Source: Bordetella parapertussis
GTDB taxonomy: Bacteria; Pseudomonadota; Gammaproteobacteria; Burkholderiales; Burkholderiaceae_B
DNA length: 26,868 nt
Reading direction: 5' to 3'
NCBI GenBank assembly: GCA_945872285.1
Contig: CAMBZR010000043.1
Span: 1-26,868 of the forward strand
Under the pieces are notes generated by a model. That model ran no database searches. It saw nothing but the letters and a program-made list of their open reading frames with translations, and was not told the DNA's origin. The translations under genes and the position numbers were made by a program. This document shows, one piece after another, positions 1-7,412 of this stretch. Numbering within the stretch: position 1 is the first letter of the stretch; each line of letters starts with the position of its first letter.

Positions 1-233
1 CCGGATAACTCAGCCTGTGAAGGCTTCTTTGGTCGACTGAAAAACGAGTTGTTTTACTCTCGTAGTTGGCAGGCGACAACCATTGAGCAATTTATTGAGA
101 TTGTCGATTCGTATATTCATTGGTACAACGAAAAACGAATCAAGATATCTCTTGGATCACTTAGTCCCTTAGAATACAGACAAAGTCTCGGACTTATGAC
201 GCAAACCAGTCCAACTTTTCCGCCGCACCCCCA
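1..233 (+). mobile_element. Right end of an IS3-family insertion sequence (IS150-like)
   Basis: The window opens inside the transposase catalytic domain of an IS3-family element; the left part lies outside. The likely right terminus is the CA at 232-233. Read inward on the other strand it gives TGGGGGTGCGGCGGAAAAGT, starting with the TG and G-rich tract typical of IS3-group ends. The left inverted repeat and the target duplication are not visible, so the exact boundary is inferred. The element abuts a degraded membrane-protein gene. Confidence 0.7.
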
Positions 234-342
234 GGTGGTCAATATTGGATCGGCGCCAACACCTAATGCATCGGTGTGGCTAAATACTGCGACTTTGCTC
301 GTTGTTGCGCTAGGCATGGCAAACGTTTGTGCTGAATATTAG
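1..342 (+). CDS. IS3-family transposase OrfB, C-terminal fragment reading past the IS end
   Basis: This is a 5'-partial frame, open from base 1, with its stop TAG at 340-342. The first ~65 residues are the end of a DDE (rve) integrase core. DNSACEGFFGRLKNEL carries the final catalytic Glu, followed by the typical IS3 tail with YIHWYNEKRIK and LSPLEYRQSLGL. The IS150-like transposase normally ends just after that LGL. Here the frame runs on through the inferred IS end (233) into ~36 residues of unrelated hydrophobic sequence from the flanking gene. The usual stop may have been lost by a small indel near 194-199, where TGA is present one frame over. It is inactive in this window without its 5' part, which may exist upstream. 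Confidence 0.8.
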   Translation, partial: PDNSACEGFFGRLKNELFYSRSWQATTIEQFIEIVDSYIHWYNEKRIKISLGSLSPLEYRQSLGLMTQTSPTFPPHPQVVNIGSAPTPNASVWLNTATLLVVALGMANVCAEY

Positions 343-546
343 GGGGGCGGGTCAATTCGAAGTCATCTTGTTAATTCAGACACACTGTTTTTGCCAATAC
401 TGCTTTTCGGCCTCTGGGCCAACGGCGGTAGCCTTTCAGAGTGGTCACTGCCTCCGGCGCCCTATTTTTTTCCTGATCTTTTCGTATTTCTTATCTCATA
501 CCTGCTAGGAATGGGCTCCGATATGATTCTATTAATAGAACGATAA
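234..546 (+). pseudogene. Remnant of a polytopic membrane protein gene, interrupted by the IS
   Basis: Immediately after the IS end one frame encodes a hydrophobic segment (LNTATLLVVALGMANV), then a stop TAG at 340-342. In the same frame it continues with SHLVNSDTLFLPILLFGLW, SEWSLPPAPYFFPDLFVFLI and a stop TAA at 544-546. The NSD...LP...PAPYFFPD arrangement is what one sees in the first periplasmic loop of large polytopic bacterial membrane proteins of uncharacterised or glycosyltransferase-like type. What is visible is only about one hundred codons, with the 5' end replaced by the IS, an internal stop, and no rest of the protein downstream. I call it a decayed fragment; the family assignment is by recognition of the motif only. 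Confidence 0.5.
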
Positions 547-559
547 ACGCCAAAACGAC

Positions 560-2176
560 ATGCAGCCTCAATTGTTGCTCAGACATTTACCACGCACTCT
601 CTATGCTCTGCTTGCGCTTGCTTTTGTCTTGTCATTTCTGTTGACGCTGTGGATAGTTTTTTATTTCCCGGTATACACAGATGAGATTTTTTGGAAGCTG
701 ATGATTGCTCGGCTTGAAACCGACCACGGCAAGCTCGTTTACATATTTGCGCAATGCAGTGAAGGTCAGTGGATCGATGCACCCTTGACTTGGTACCCTG
801 CTATGTCAATTAATTCATGGCTTTATGAGGATGCCGGTCATCCTTGGCGTCTTCGTGTTCACGGCTGGTTCTTCTTTTTGGTTTTACTAACGCTCTGGAC
901 TTGTTTGCTGAAACACCGCACTGGCCTTAGAGTGATTGACGCATTCCTAGCAGTCAGTGCGTTTTTGTCAGTTGGCGTACTGCCGTTTCTTTTGGTTTAC
1001 GCACGGCCCGAGCAGCCCCTTTTGCTTTTACTAACACTCAGTCTTTTGGTGACTTTGTATAGGGCACCTGCAAATCGTTTGAGTTGGCCAATTGGCCTTC
1101 TGGTGGTCTTAAGCTTTGCTCTGGTGGCAATGCTTTTAGCGGGGATTCACCCCAAGGGCATGTTTTTATTTCCCGTTTTACTGGTGCTGGCTTGGCGACA
1201 ATTGAAATCATGGCCCTTGCTAGTCCTGCTAGGATTAGTTCTTGGGTGGACTGCCTACGACACCTCACAAGTCTGGCAGCTACGAACGACATGCCCAGAG
1301 TTTCCTGGATTGATGTCAACTCTTAGTGGGCTTACGCTCAAACCAGATGTTCTATTATCCAAGCCCTTAACATTTATTCAACAAGGCTGGAGTAACGCTC
1401 TTGATTTTGGTGCTTACGTCAGAAGTCTTAATTTTCAAGAGCAATACGTTGTGGATTGGCTACCTGCGAGGAAGGGTGGCGTGATTAGTACACAGGCTAG
1501 TTCAGTGGCGAACATTCTTTTATGGATACCCCTTTTAGTCGCTGTGCTGGTTATCGCTTCAAACTGGTTTTTTGACAGAAGACCAAGAGGACGCGTTGAC
1601 CTCTTGCTGTTCTTCTCAATCTTGCTCTCACTAGCTTCTATCGTTGTGTTGCAAACGCAAAAGAACTTTTATGAAGTTTCAATCGTATGGCCGCTGGTGT
1701 TATTACTCGCAATTTTTAGTTTTGGTCGGGCGGTCAGTGAATCAAGCCGTGGGCGTGTTCGCATAATCATTGCCGTGCTGATGGTTGTGGCACTACTCTC
1801 GGGTATTTTGCGTGAAGAAAGGTTCGGTGAGTTTGTGCCGGGTTGGCGCCAAGCTCGTTTGCAGCAAGTGGAGATGGTTGACCGCCAAAACCAAGGCTTG
1901 CGCGACTTTGCCAGAAAACAGTGTGGTATTGAAGGCAGCGCGCAACGCCTGGTATTGGATAAAGACACCTATCAAGCGTTTTGGGCCCATGAGCAGCCGA
2001 TTTTTCTTGATTATGCGGCTGGTTGGTGGGCTGCGGAGTCTAATGTTCGCGAAACGTTTCGAAAGCGTCGCGTCCAGGGCCTAGTCGCCCTTTGCGCTAA
2101 CATTCCAGAAGCGGACCGTTCGCGAGCAATAGAGTTTGGTCGCTATTGCTGCATGTCCGCAGACGCACTTCGTTGA
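560..2176 (+). CDS. GT-C type membrane glycosyltransferase (PMT/ArnT-like)
   Basis: The protein has 538 residues with roughly ten hydrophobic segments. The first (~13-37) is followed by an extracytoplasmic loop with the acidic pair Asp41-Glu42 in VYTDEIFWKLMIARL. An acidic motif at this place is the hallmark of GT-C enzymes (PMT/GT39, ArnT/GT83), which take a sugar from a polyprenyl-phosphate donor on the outer face of the inner membrane. Further membrane segments fill ~95-420, and a soluble C-terminal part covers ~425-538. It converges on the GT2, SDR and aminotransferase genes, which could supply its donor. No clear ribosome-binding site precedes the ATG. The annotated end looks frameshifted: a sensible continuation is open in the +1 frame to 2243. 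The exact sugar and acceptor are unknown. Confidence 0.7.
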   Translation: MQPQLLLRHLPRTLYALLALAFVLSFLLTLWIVFYFPVYTDEIFWKLMIARLETDHGKLVYIFAQCSEGQWIDAPLTWYPAMSINSWLYEDAGHPWRLRVHGWFFFLVLLTLWTCLLKHRTGLRVIDAFLAVSAFLSVGVLPFLLVYARPEQPLLLLLTLSLLVTLYRAPANRLSWPIGLLVVLSFALVAMLLAGIHPKGMFLFPVLLVLAWRQLKSWPLLVLLGLVLGWTAYDTSQVWQLRTTCPEFPGLMSTLSGLTLKPDVLLSKPLTFIQQGWSNALDFGAYVRSLNFQEQYVVDWLPARKGGVISTQASSVANILLWIPLLVAVLVIASNWFFDRRPRGRVDLLLFFSILLSLASIVVLQTQKNFYEVSIVWPLVLLLAIFSFGRAVSESSRGRVRIIIAVLMVVALLSGILREERFGEFVPGWRQARLQQVEMVDRQNQGLRDFARKQCGIEGSAQRLVLDKDTYQAFWAHEQPIFLDYAAGWWAAESNVRETFRKRRVQGLVALCANIPEADRSRAIEFGRYCCMSADALR

Positions 2177-2305
2177 GCAACACGGTTTGGTCGCAAATGA
2201 TTCCGGCTCTCTAGTCATTAGGCACGATGAAGTTTATAAATAAAAATAAGAGCTTAATTTCTATCAATCATCAAAAATGCTGCGTACCGCTGTTCTGAGT
2301 GACCA

Positions 2306-3061
2306 TCAAGTTCGCCGAAGGACAGTAAACAAAGAACTACCAACTGGTGTGTTTCTGGCTAAGCGTATTTCGAGTCTAATTAAGCGATAAAGCAGGGTGT
2401 TAAGCAAAACACTGTGAGATTTCAGGTCAGACAACGGTTTGATTAAACTGGCGGGGTCGTATTTGAGTCTTTGCCATGCCCGTACAACAAAAATAGCAGG
2501 CGATAGACTGAAGGGCCAGTAGCGCAGCGTTAGTGCTTCAAAACCAGCTGACTTAATAAGCTCCTTCACCTCGAGCCGATTAAAGCGATGAAGAATTCCA
2601 ACAGCTCGGTCATGAGTACCACGAAACGCCGCCAGTGCGGGCATATTCATCATTAGAAGCCCGCCCCTGTTCAAGCGTATGTTGGCATTTTTAAAAAAGG
2701 CCGACTGTTGGTCGGCAGACAAATAGTAGAGCGTGTCATTGCTGATAATGACATCAAACTTTGAGGGCGCTTGTATCGTTGCAATGTCGTTCAGGCTACC
2801 CAATTGAACATCAAGCCCTTTCTTTTGACAAATGTCGACCGCAATTGGAGAGAGATCAAATCCCTTGACCTGTCGATAGCCAGCCGCTTTAAGACTATGT
2901 ATGAGTCCGCCAGTTCCACAACCTGCGTCTAATACATGGATGTTCGGTGACATTAGTTCGCGTTCGATGCTCTCCAAAACGAGGCTATGCAGAATGCGGT
3001 ACCACCAGTGATTGGTCTCCACTTCAGCCATCACTTCATACTCACGACGATTATCGATCAT
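2306..3061 (-). CDS. Class I SAM-dependent methyltransferase
   Basis: The protein has 251 residues. The glycine-rich SAM-binding motif I (VLDAGCGTGG, residues 43-52) is clear. The acidic end of strand 2 follows (VKGFDLSPIAVDICQKKGL), then FDVIISNDTLYYL as motif IV and a post-motif region GGLLMMNMPAL. This is the Methyltransf_11/23 fold; an N-terminal EVETNHWWYRILHSLVLESI helix is common in members found in polysaccharide and lipid clusters. It follows the aminotransferase gene with a 142-base gap on the same strand, so it may belong to the same sugar-modification set or be driven by its own promoter. The methyl acceptor cannot be told from the sequence. Confidence 0.8.
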   Translation of the reverse strand: MIDNRREYEVMAEVETNHWWYRILHSLVLESIERELMSPNIHVLDAGCGTGGLIHSLKAAGYRQVKGFDLSPIAVDICQKKGLDVQLGSLNDIATIQAPSKFDVIISNDTLYYLSADQQSAFFKNANIRLNRGGLLMMNMPALAAFRGTHDRAVGILHRFNRLEVKELIKSAGFEALTLRYWPFSLSPAIFVVRAWQRLKYDPASLIKPLSDLKSHSVLLNTLLYRLIRLEIRLARNTPVGSSLFTVLRRT

Positions 3062-3113
3062 GACTTAAACACCCAACTACGTTGAACCACAAAGTTTACC
3101 GTCGTCAAAAAAA

Positions 3114-3142
3114 ATCATAGCAAAGGGTTGATGGTGCTTGAA
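3114..3142 (-). promoter_or_regulatory. Possible sigma-70 promoter for the methyltransferase gene
   Basis: On the minus strand a TATGAT -10 box (3114-3119) lies 17 bases from a weak TTCAAG -35 (3137-3142), about 52 bases before the methyltransferase ATG. The -10 is good and the -35 poor, so this is tentative. Confidence 0.3.
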
Positions 3143-3203
3143 TGTACTTGTAAAGTTAATGCGCAGGTGGTTCTGGTGCCAATATCTTAAAATTTTAAGA
3201 GTT

Positions 3204-4313
3204 TCAATCCAGGATTTCATGCAGCGTATCGAGCACTCGATGAACGCTTTCTAAAGGTAATTCTGGATAAAGAGGCAAAGAAACGATTTCGTTGGCAAGA
3301 GCCTCAGTAATGGGCAAGCTTTGGTCCTGATAGCCTAAAAATGTGTAGCCTCTCATTCGATGAATCGGGAACGGATAGTGAATGCCAGTCTGAATATTGT
3401 GACTTGCCAGCGCTGCCCTGAGGGCATCACGGTCCTTTGAGCGCACCACAAACAGGTGATAAGCATGCTCAACACTCGATGTCGCTGCCATGTGTCTCAG
3501 AGAACTGGGCAGGCCAGCCTTGTATACCTCAGCAAGCGCTCGTCGTTTTTGTAATTGTGCGGGCAGGTACCTGAGTTTAATGTTTAGGATCGCCGCCTGC
3601 ACTTCGTCGAGGCGGCTGTTAATTCCCTCGCGCTCCGCGTAATACAGTTCATCAAAACCATACTTACGAATCCGCCGCATTTCTTTGGCGAGCGATGCAT
3701 CTGTCGTTGCGCACAGCCCACCATCACCGTAGGCACCAAGGTTTTTCGTTGGATAAAACGAAAACGCTGCCGCGTGACCAAACGTTCCAACTGCACGCCC
3801 ATTGAACAGAGTACCGTGAGCTTGCGCGCAATCTTCGACGACAGGAATATTGTGTGTTCGCGCGATATCTAAAAGTACTGGCATATTGACAGCATTGCCA
3901 AATAAATGGACAGGGATGATCGCGCGGGTTTTTGACGTAATGAGGCCTGGTACGAGACTTAAGTCCATTAGAGAGGTTGCGGGATCCACGTCGGCGAATA
4001 CTGGCGTTGCCCTGACCATCCGTATCGCACTGACTGTTGGTACGGCGGTATTCGCTACCGTGATGACCTCATCACCCGGCCCAACGCCAAGCGCCATCAG
4101 GCAAATAACTAAGGCGTCAGTGCCATTGGCTACGCCTAAACTGTGGGTGCCATGCCCCAAAAAATCTGAAAACCCTGACTCGAATTTCTCAACTTCTGAT
4201 CCAAGAATCAATTCGCCTGAGCGCAGCACGCGTTGCACCGCACCGAGCACTTCGGTTTCAAGATCAAGATACTGATCTCGGTAATCAAACATCTTGATGG
4301 TTTGTGCAGTCAT
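3204..4313 (-). CDS. DegT/DnrJ/EryC1/StrS-family sugar aminotransferase
   Basis: The protein has 369 residues, the normal length for PLP-dependent nucleotide-sugar aminotransferases (WecE, ArnB, FdtB type). Visible family signatures are GVANGTDALVICLMALGVGPGDEV (residues 60-83), the Asp that binds the PLP pyridine nitrogen in VEDCAQAHG (Asp161), and the Schiff-base lysine in FYPTKNLGAYGDGG (Lys190). A DEVQAAILNIKL helix follows. It transfers an amino group, usually from glutamate, to a keto-sugar nucleotide in the cytoplasm. Its ATG overlaps the stop of the SDR gene by four bases (ATGA), which suggests translational coupling. The SDR would be expected to make its keto-sugar substrate, although that SDR lacks the usual tyrosine. 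Which sugar is made is unknown. Confidence 0.88.
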   Translation of the reverse strand: MTAQTIKMFDYRDQYLDLETEVLGAVQRVLRSGELILGSEVEKFESGFSDFLGHGTHSLGVANGTDALVICLMALGVGPGDEVITVANTAVPTVSAIRMVRATPVFADVDPATSLMDLSLVPGLITSKTRAIIPVHLFGNAVNMPVLLDIARTHNIPVVEDCAQAHGTLFNGRAVGTFGHAAAFSFYPTKNLGAYGDGGLCATTDASLAKEMRRIRKYGFDELYYAEREGINSRLDEVQAAILNIKLRYLPAQLQKRRALAEVYKAGLPSSLRHMAATSSVEHAYHLFVVRSKDRDALRAALASHNIQTGIHYPFPIHRMRGYTFLGYQDQSLPITEALANEIVSLPLYPELPLESVHRVLDTLHEILD

Positions 4314-5308
4314 GAGGTTAAGTAGTTGATGCGGTGGGCTTGGTAATAAGCAAGCGTCTTGGCCAAGCCTTCGCGGAGATTTATTTGGGGCTGCCAGCCA
4401 GTAATATCAGAGAATGCAGAGTAGTCGCCATAATAGTCGCCAATGTCGATTAGTTTCTTGTCCGCTGGAAAAGGGACTAGTTGGTAAGTGACATCTGTTA
4501 GGGTGGCCAGTGTTTGTACAAAATTTAAGAGACCATATCGGTCCCTAGACCCTAGGTTAAAAACATGTCCGAAGCATTGATCATGCAGCAGCGCGAGGAC
4601 TAGCGCTTGCACCACATCATCCACGTAGTTGAAGTCGCGCACCTGCATCCCATCGCCAAATATATGAATCTCTCTTCCGCTTAGACATCGCTTGAGAAAT
4701 ACACCGATAAATCCCTGCCGGTCGTTTTGAATTTGAAGCCTTGGCCCATAAGTATTCGTTAGCCGTAAAACTGTTGACTTAAGGTCGTAGACTCGGTGGT
4801 ACAGCAGGTGGTAGTACTCAGCGGCGAGTTTGTTGATGCCGTTCACATCAATTGGTAATACTGGGTGGTCTTCTTTAACCGGAAGCGTCTGTGGAGCGCC
4901 ATAGACTTGCCTTGTCGAGGTGTAGGCAATGCGGGCGTTAGGGTTGTGTATCCGGCAAGCCTCAACCAAATTCATGGTTGACACGCAGTTCACCCCCAAG
5001 TCAGTCAAGGGCTCGCGCATGCTGTCGCCATGACTGACCTGTCCTGCCAAATGAAATATTGCATCTTGCCCTTTGACAACCTGAGATAAGGCTTGAAAGT
5101 TACGCATATCATCTTGGAAGACTCGGACTTGCTCACGGATGGGTTCAATATTTTTCCAGTTGCCTCCAAATTCCTTAATCATGGCGTCTAATATAGTAAC
5201 TCTCGCCCCAAGGGCCACCATCCGGATGGCCAGTGAGCTTCCGATGAATCCGAGACCACCTGTAATTAGAACGGCTCGGCCCAAATACCAGCTTTCGTCA
5301 TAAACCAA
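4310..5308 (-). CDS. NAD-dependent epimerase/dehydratase (extended SDR) with atypical active site
   Basis: The protein has 332 residues with the Rossmann motif GGLGFIG (17-23) and the sequence FHLAGQVSHGDS. It has the STRQVYG serine strand (Ser131) and RLTNTYGPR near the end of the core, all typical of nucleotide-sugar epimerases and dehydratases. The catalytic YxxxK is changed: the motif reads NGINK, with Asn156 where Tyr is expected and Lys160 kept. I checked this on the nucleotide sequence (codon AAC). The start is TTG at 5308, directly after the GT2 stop and in the same frame. No ATG occurs before residue 30, which is inside the Rossmann fold, so TTG is the best start. It is coupled to the aminotransferase by a four-base overlap. 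Confidence 0.85.
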   Translation of the reverse strand: MVYDESWYLGRAVLITGGLGFIGSSLAIRMVALGARVTILDAMIKEFGGNWKNIEPIREQVRVFQDDMRNFQALSQVVKGQDAIFHLAGQVSHGDSMREPLTDLGVNCVSTMNLVEACRIHNPNARIAYTSTRQVYGAPQTLPVKEDHPVLPIDVNGINKLAAEYYHLLYHRVYDLKSTVLRLTNTYGPRLQIQNDRQGFIGVFLKRCLSGREIHIFGDGMQVRDFNYVDDVVQALVLALLHDQCFGHVFNLGSRDRYGLLNFVQTLATLTDVTYQLVPFPADKKLIDIGDYYGDYSAFSDITGWQPQINLREGLAKTLAYYQAHRINYLTS

Positions 5309-5325
5309 TTAGGCTTGCTCCTTGC
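5306..5325 (-). promoter_or_regulatory. Ribosome-binding site and TTG start of the SDR gene
   Basis: On the minus strand AAGGAG lies nine bases before the TTG, inside the last codons of the GT2 gene, and the GT2 stop TAA directly precedes the TTG. This Shine-Dalgarno sequence supports initiation at the rare codon. Confidence 0.6.
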
Positions 5326-6256
5326 TGCGGATGGTTCTTCGAACCACGAACTGAGGTATGTTATTCAGCTTCATCAGCACTCTCCCTAGGTACTCGCCCA
5401 TCAAACCGATCGCTAAAAGCTGCACGCTGGACATAAATAAGAGTGCGACAAAAATTGATGCCCAACCCGTGGCGAGATCCGGGTTCATGATTTTTTCGAT
5501 AATGACAACAATCCCCGCAAAGCCGCTTAACGTGGCAAGCAGCAATCCAATTGCACTGGCAATGCGCAGTGGCAAGATAGAGAAGTTTGTGAACATGTTG
5601 AGCCAAAGGCCCACAAGTTTTCGCAGCGAATAGCCAGAGCGTCCGGCCTCTCGGCTGTAATGCTCCACTTCTAGCCGACCGTAACGGGTGGTGCTTCTGA
5701 GGATCAGACCATCGATGTAGGGGTAAGGACCGTCATACTTGATGACCTGTTTAACCACCGACCGACTGATACACTTGAATGACGAAAGGTAGAGATCTCT
5801 TGGTTTCTTAAGGACATAACTTGCGATCAGGTTATTAAAAGCGCTCCCCAAGTTTCTAGACATCCCATGTTGTTTTTTCTTGTAGTAAGAAAAAACCACG
5901 TCGTAATCCCCTCGGTCGAGTTCATCAACCAAGCGAATGACTTCATGAGGCGGATTTTGTAGATCATCATCCATGATCACGACGTAGTCACCCGTGCAGT
6001 GGTTTAACCCCGCCATGACGGCGTTGTGTTCACCGAAATTTGTTGAAAGTTCTATGTAAACAATCCAGTCGTTTTGTTGCGCCGCAACCTCGCAAACCTC
6101 ATCGGAATTGTCGCGTGTGCTGCCATCGTTGACCAAAATAAGCTCTAAAGAGTTTTGTGGTCTCAGGTGTTTGTCAAGCTGCTCGATGAGCTTGGGTACA
6201 GTCTCAGCGCCGTTATAAACAGGCACAACAACTGAAATGCGTCGCATAGGGGGCAT
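5309..6256 (-). CDS. Family 2 glycosyltransferase, polyprenyl-phosphate type (ArnC/GtrB/DPM1-like)
   Basis: The protein has 315 residues. Its N-terminal GT-A domain (about 5-230) starts with ISVVVPVYNGAETV, has LILVNDGSTRDNS, and carries the metal-binding acidic run in VVIMDDDLQNPP. Two membrane helices follow (~235-260 and ~268-292), ending in GEYLGRVLMKLNNIPQFVVR. This architecture belongs to enzymes that load a sugar from a nucleotide donor onto undecaprenyl phosphate at the cytoplasmic face. It is the first gene of the minus-strand sugar operon, and a GT-C enzyme that could use its lipid-linked product lies nearby. The start could also be the ATG at 6247 (MRRISVVV); neither has a clear ribosome-binding site. 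Confidence 0.88.
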   Translation of the reverse strand: MPPMRRISVVVPVYNGAETVPKLIEQLDKHLRPQNSLELILVNDGSTRDNSDEVCEVAAQQNDWIVYIELSTNFGEHNAVMAGLNHCTGDYVVIMDDDLQNPPHEVIRLVDELDRGDYDVVFSYYKKKQHGMSRNLGSAFNNLIASYVLKKPRDLYLSSFKCISRSVVKQVIKYDGPYPYIDGLILRSTTRYGRLEVEHYSREAGRSGYSLRKLVGLWLNMFTNFSILPLRIASAIGLLLATLSGFAGIVVIIEKIMNPDLATGWASIFVALLFMSSVQLLAIGLMGEYLGRVLMKLNNIPQFVVRRTIRSKEQA

Positions 6257-6589
6257 AGTTTCAGATCAACTTAGCATTATTGAATGTGTTAAGCCTGGTT
6301 TCACGTCTGGAAGAACCGCGGCACTCGAGGAGTCCAATTCGTGTGTTCGTTTTCAACCATCTAAAGCAGCTAAAAACCTCGATAGAGTGTAAAGCTGCAC
6401 CCACAGGCAATCAAGTATCCTCATCATCTGTTGTTTTTAAGGAAATACTTAGAGCAGGTCAACACCCTTGCCACTAAGGCCCGGCACTGTTGGCACCGAT
6501 TCAATATTTACCCCCTTGGATTATTCAGGAGCCTGACCAGCCTAGCTGTGAAAACTCCACATCAAACGGATGACTTCAGACGCTGGTTA
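6257..6589. other. Intergenic stretch without recognisable gene
   Basis: This region lies between the GT2 gene and the first direct repeat. Short open frames are present, but none has a recognisable domain, convincing start or ribosome-binding site. I see no RNA gene or terminator. It would contain the promoter of the minus-strand sugar operon, which I could not place with confidence. Confidence 0.5.
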
Positions 6590-6687
6590 GTATCCCTCCC
6601 GCAGACCAAAAGCAAAAAATCTGAGATTTCAGCACCTCAGGCGGTTTGTGATGTTGTTATTGCTGGCCCGCCAAGACTATTTCGAAC
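6590..6687. repeat. Direct repeat copy 1 flanking hicAB
   Basis: This ~98-base segment repeats at 7413-7512 in the same orientation with scattered substitutions. Shared blocks are GTATCCCTCCCGCAGACCAA at the start, TTTCAGCACCTCAGGCGGTT in the middle and TTCGAAC at the end. The first 18 bases resemble a tRNA 3' end with CCA, and a CTGAG...CTCAG hairpin follows. The two copies enclose the toxin-antitoxin pair exactly. Confidence 0.85.
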
Positions 6688-6726
6688 TGATTCCAGTTCG
6701 TTGGGGCTTTCCTTGAGCGTTGGTTG

Positions 6727-7053
6727 TTAAGAGAGAGCCAATTTAGCCGAAACTAAGCGGTTGATGCTCACCCCCTGGTCGGCAGCCTCGGTAGCGAGGC
6801 GACGATGCACGAGCGATGGCACTCGAACCATGAAGCGGCCGCTGTAGTTCTTTTCAGCAAGCGCTTCTGGGATGGGTTCACCACAGGCAGTCATTTCGGC
6901 AACCACTTCGCCAACGACTCGGCGGATACCGGAAAGCGCTTTTTCAGGGGAAGCTGCAAGCCAGGAGAGCGAGGGAAACTCTGTGCACAAACCAACGTGC
7001 TCGTTGTCCTCGGCAGACCAGGTGACTCGGTAAGTGTAGTGATTGATGTTCAT
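6727..7053 (-). CDS. hicB: HicB-type antitoxin
   Basis: The protein has 108 residues. The N-terminal part (~3-65) has the partly degraded RNase-H-like HicB fold, with HVGLCTEFPSLSWLAASPEKALSGI. The C-terminal part (~70-108), from SGRFMVRVPSLVHRRL to GVSINRLVSAKLA, is a ribbon-helix-helix DNA-binding region. HicB neutralises HicA by direct binding and represses the operon through this region. Its ATG overlaps the hicA stop by four bases, the usual toxin-first arrangement. A palindrome in the hicA promoter is the natural operator candidate. Both genes lie between ~100 bp direct repeats, suggesting they arrived as a cassette. Confidence 0.85.
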   Translation of the reverse strand: MNINHYTYRVTWSAEDNEHVGLCTEFPSLSWLAASPEKALSGIRRVVGEVVAEMTACGEPIPEALAEKNYSGRFMVRVPSLVHRRLATEAADQGVSINRLVSAKLALS

Positions 7054-7298
7054 GGCTTAGCTCCTAAACGCTCAATGGCAAGAAGGACTTGTCGAACTTG
7101 ATAAGCCTTTGCCTTTCTTTTGTTGTTCTGAATATTGACCCTCGGATTTCCAGGCCATGGCGTTTTGTAGATGGCGTGACTACTGCCGTTTTGCCTGGGT
7201 TTTCCAAAATAGGTTTCGCACACACGTTGTAGCTCGGAAAAGCGCACATTGGCAGGCTCAGTGCGCATTTGTTCGAGAATTTTTTCAACTGTACTCAT
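7050..7298 (-). CDS. hicA: HicA-type mRNA interferase toxin
   Basis: The protein has 82 residues with the small dsRBD-like HicA fold. FSELQRVCETYFGKPRQNGSSHAIYKTP holds the catalytic histidine (His41) after GSS, followed by GNPRVNIQNN and the C-terminal helix VRQVLLAIERLG. HicA toxins cleave mRNA or tmRNA to arrest translation. The size matches the longer HicA subgroup that has a VEKIL...MRTEPANVRF N-terminus. No Shine-Dalgarno sequence precedes the ATG. A good promoter is placed so that transcription would begin at or next to the ATG, so translation may be leaderless. Confidence 0.85.
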   Translation of the reverse strand: MSTVEKILEQMRTEPANVRFSELQRVCETYFGKPRQNGSSHAIYKTPWPGNPRVNIQNNKRKAKAYQVRQVLLAIERLGAKP

Positions 7299-7304
7299 TT
7301 ATAA

Positions 7305-7333
7305 ATGGTATCAATAGTGATATCAAATGTCAA
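7305..7333 (-). promoter_or_regulatory. hicAB promoter with embedded palindromic operator
   Basis: On the minus strand TTGACA (7328-7333) is followed after exactly 17 bases by TACCAT (7305-7310). Between and overlapping them lies the inverted repeat TGATA-N4-TATCA (7309-7322), a likely HicB or HicAB operator. The predicted start point falls seven bases after the -10, at about 7298, the A of the hicA ATG. Confidence 0.6.
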
Positions 7334-7412
7334 ATACAAATGACTCGACAATCTACAGAGCTGCCTTGATCTTATGCGTAAGATTGGGAAAACGGCGCGG
7401 CAGGGGTAGTTC

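Noticed and set aside
6280..6730. Two overlapping plus-strand open frames of 65 and 99 codons
   Set aside because: They have no recognisable domain or ribosome-binding site, and the second runs through the direct repeat copy and into hicB. Treated as chance frames.
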